DNA of 7,216 bases from Methanoregula sp. (GTDB lineage Archaea > Halobacteriota > Methanomicrobia > Methanomicrobiales > Methanospirillaceae): contig NZ_PIZH01000079.1 of assembly GCF_002835825.1 (NCBI RefSeq), forward strand, positions 1 through 7,216, read 5' to 3'. Shown one piece after another: positions 6,485-7,216 of the stretch (position 1 is the stretch's first letter; each line of letters starts with the position of its first letter). Made by a program: the position numbers and the translations under genes. The notes under the pieces are model-generated. The model ran no database searches. It worked only from the letters and a program-made list of their open reading frames with translations, and was not told where the DNA came from.

Positions 6485-6849
6485 AGCAGGAACAGACAAT
6501 ACTTCCCATCGAGGTCGGCAGGCTCATCGGGAGCGTGGAACAGTTCAGGAACGAGGGCTACCGCCTTGCCCATATCGGCTGCACGAAGGTAGGCGACAAT
6601 TCCTTTGAGATCAACTACTCGTTTGACAAGGATTATGTCCTCCAGAACCTGCGGATCACCGTGACGGCGGAAACAGAGGTCCCGAGCATCACCGGCATGT
6701 ACTGGGGGGCGTTTGCGTACGAGAACGAGATGCACGATCTCTTCGGCATCCAGGTAAAAGGCATTAACATCGATTTCAAGGGCACGTTCATTAAAACAGC
6801 CATCAGGTACCCGTTCGGTGTCTCGGTTGCAAAGGAGGAGAAGAAATGA
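6481..6849 (+). CDS. echD: Ech hydrogenase subunit D (NuoC-like)
   Basis: This 122-residue subunit corresponds to complex I NuoC (30-kDa subunit). It carries no cofactor and helps assemble the large and small subunits. The family signature is YENEMHDLFGI at residues 80-90, equivalent to ERE-x-x-DLFGI in NuoC, followed by the PFG segment at 111-113. The protein is shorter than bacterial NuoC, as usual for Ech. The start ATG overlaps the echC TGA, with GGTGAT (6470-6475) 5 bases upstream. Its lysine/glutamate-rich C-terminus (AKEEKK) is encoded by the same bases that form the AAAGGAGG ribosome binding site for echE. Confidence 0.9.
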   Translation: MKQEQTILPIEVGRLIGSVEQFRNEGYRLAHIGCTKVGDNSFEINYSFDKDYVLQNLRITVTAETEVPSITGMYWGAFAYENEMHDLFGIQVKGINIDFKGTFIKTAIRYPFGVSVAKEEKK

Positions 6850-7216
6850 CAAAGCAGATCATCGTCCCCTTCGGGCCCCAGCACCCGGTCCTGCCCGAAC
6901 CGATCCACCTCGACCTTGTTCTTGAGGACGAGAAAGTGGTGGATGTCATCCCCTCCATCGGGTACATCCACCGCGGGTTCGAGAAGCTCGTGGAGAAGCG
7001 GGAGTTCACCGAGTACGTTTTCATCGCCGAGCGCACCTGCGGCATCTGCAGTTTCATCCATGGCTCAACGTACTGTCAGGGCATCGAGCAGATCATGGGG
7101 ATCCAGGTCCCCGAACGGGCGGATTACCTCCGGACAATCTGGTCCGAATACTCCCGTCTGCACTCCCATCTCCTCTGGCTCGGCCTTTATGCCGACTCCT
7201 TTGGCTTTGAGAACCT
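6846..7216 (+). CDS. echE: Ech hydrogenase large subunit, N-terminal part (NuoD-like, NiFe site); runs off the right edge
   Basis: The first 123 residues of the catalytic large subunit are present. The frame is still open at the window end and complete homologues are about 360 residues, so roughly two thirds is missing. The L1 nickel-binding motif RTCGICSFIHG is at 63-73, with C65 and C68 as the NiFe ligands and H72. The N-terminal PFGPQHP and the GYIHRGFEKL segment (39-48) are shared with NuoD and group 4 hydrogenases. Presence of the CxxC pair shows a hydrogenase rather than a quinone-reducing complex I subunit, which would have lost these cysteines. The second CxxC near the C-terminus cannot be seen here. 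The ATG overlaps the echD TGA, and GGAGG (6834-6838) lies 7 bases upstream. Confidence 0.94.
   Translation, partial: MTKQIIVPFGPQHPVLPEPIHLDLVLEDEKVVDVIPSIGYIHRGFEKLVEKREFTEYVFIAERTCGICSFIHGSTYCQGIEQIMGIQVPERADYLRTIWSEYSRLHSHLLWLGLYADSFGFEN

Noticed and set aside
3247..7216. The operon as complex I / F420H2 dehydrogenase or as an Mbh or Eha hydrogenase
   Set aside because: EchE keeps the CGIC nickel ligands that Fpo/Nuo lack. A single NuoL-like subunit followed directly by NuoH-, NuoB-, NuoC- and NuoD-like subunits, with no Mrp-type or many small membrane subunits, fits Ech and not Mbh or Eha.
1..7216. CRISPR arrays, tRNA or rRNA genes, insertion-sequence ends
   Set aside because: I found no regularly spaced repeats, cloverleaf signals, transposase motifs or flanking terminal repeats in the window.

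Overview
The window looks like chromosomal DNA from a hydrogenotrophic methanogenic archaeon, most likely of the order Methanomicrobiales. The evidence is the energy-conserving [NiFe] hydrogenase operon (Ech type), an archaeal/bacterial-type membrane pyrophosphatase, strong GGAGG-type ribosome binding sites, GC-rich coding sequence, AT-rich intergenic DNA with archaeal-style box A candidates, and oligo-T tracts rather than classical rho-independent terminators. The order-level placement is inference from gene content and style.

Left part (1-692, + strand): the 3' end of a HEAT-repeat protein whose start lies outside the window, then a small two-TPR protein with a good ribosome binding site. 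A GC-rich stem-loop lies between them. Both are probably protein-interaction modules of unknown partner.

Middle (about 711-2828): a convergent junction carries a hairpin and oligo-T tracts that could end transcription from both sides. It is followed on the - strand by a complete 686-residue membrane-integral pyrophosphatase (hppA) with intact catalytic motifs and a lysine signature of the K+-independent class.

Divergent intergenic region (2829-3246, 418 bp): much more AT-rich than the genes. It holds candidate promoters for hppA (leftward) and the ech operon (rightward), a perfect 7-bp inverted repeat, and a doubtful 73-codon ORF with an ideal ribosome binding site.

Right part (3247-7216, + strand): echA, echB, echC, echD and the first 123 codons of echE, in the canonical Ech order. 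Every one of the four junctions is an ATGA stop/start overlap. EchA and EchB form the membrane ion-translocating arm. EchC, EchD and EchE form the peripheral hydrogenase module. EchF, the ferredoxin-like subunit, is expected just past the right edge. Known Ech enzymes couple H2 and ferredoxin redox chemistry to an ion gradient, and in hydrogenotrophic methanogens they are thought to supply low-potential ferredoxin for CO2 reduction or biosynthesis. The neighbouring pyrophosphatase would energise the same membrane from PPi. A functional link between the two is an attractive but unproven inference.

I did not find a convincing previously undescribed system here. The main open points are regulatory: the shared divergent region, the SD-overlapping hairpin, and T-tracts at the 5' end of echA.
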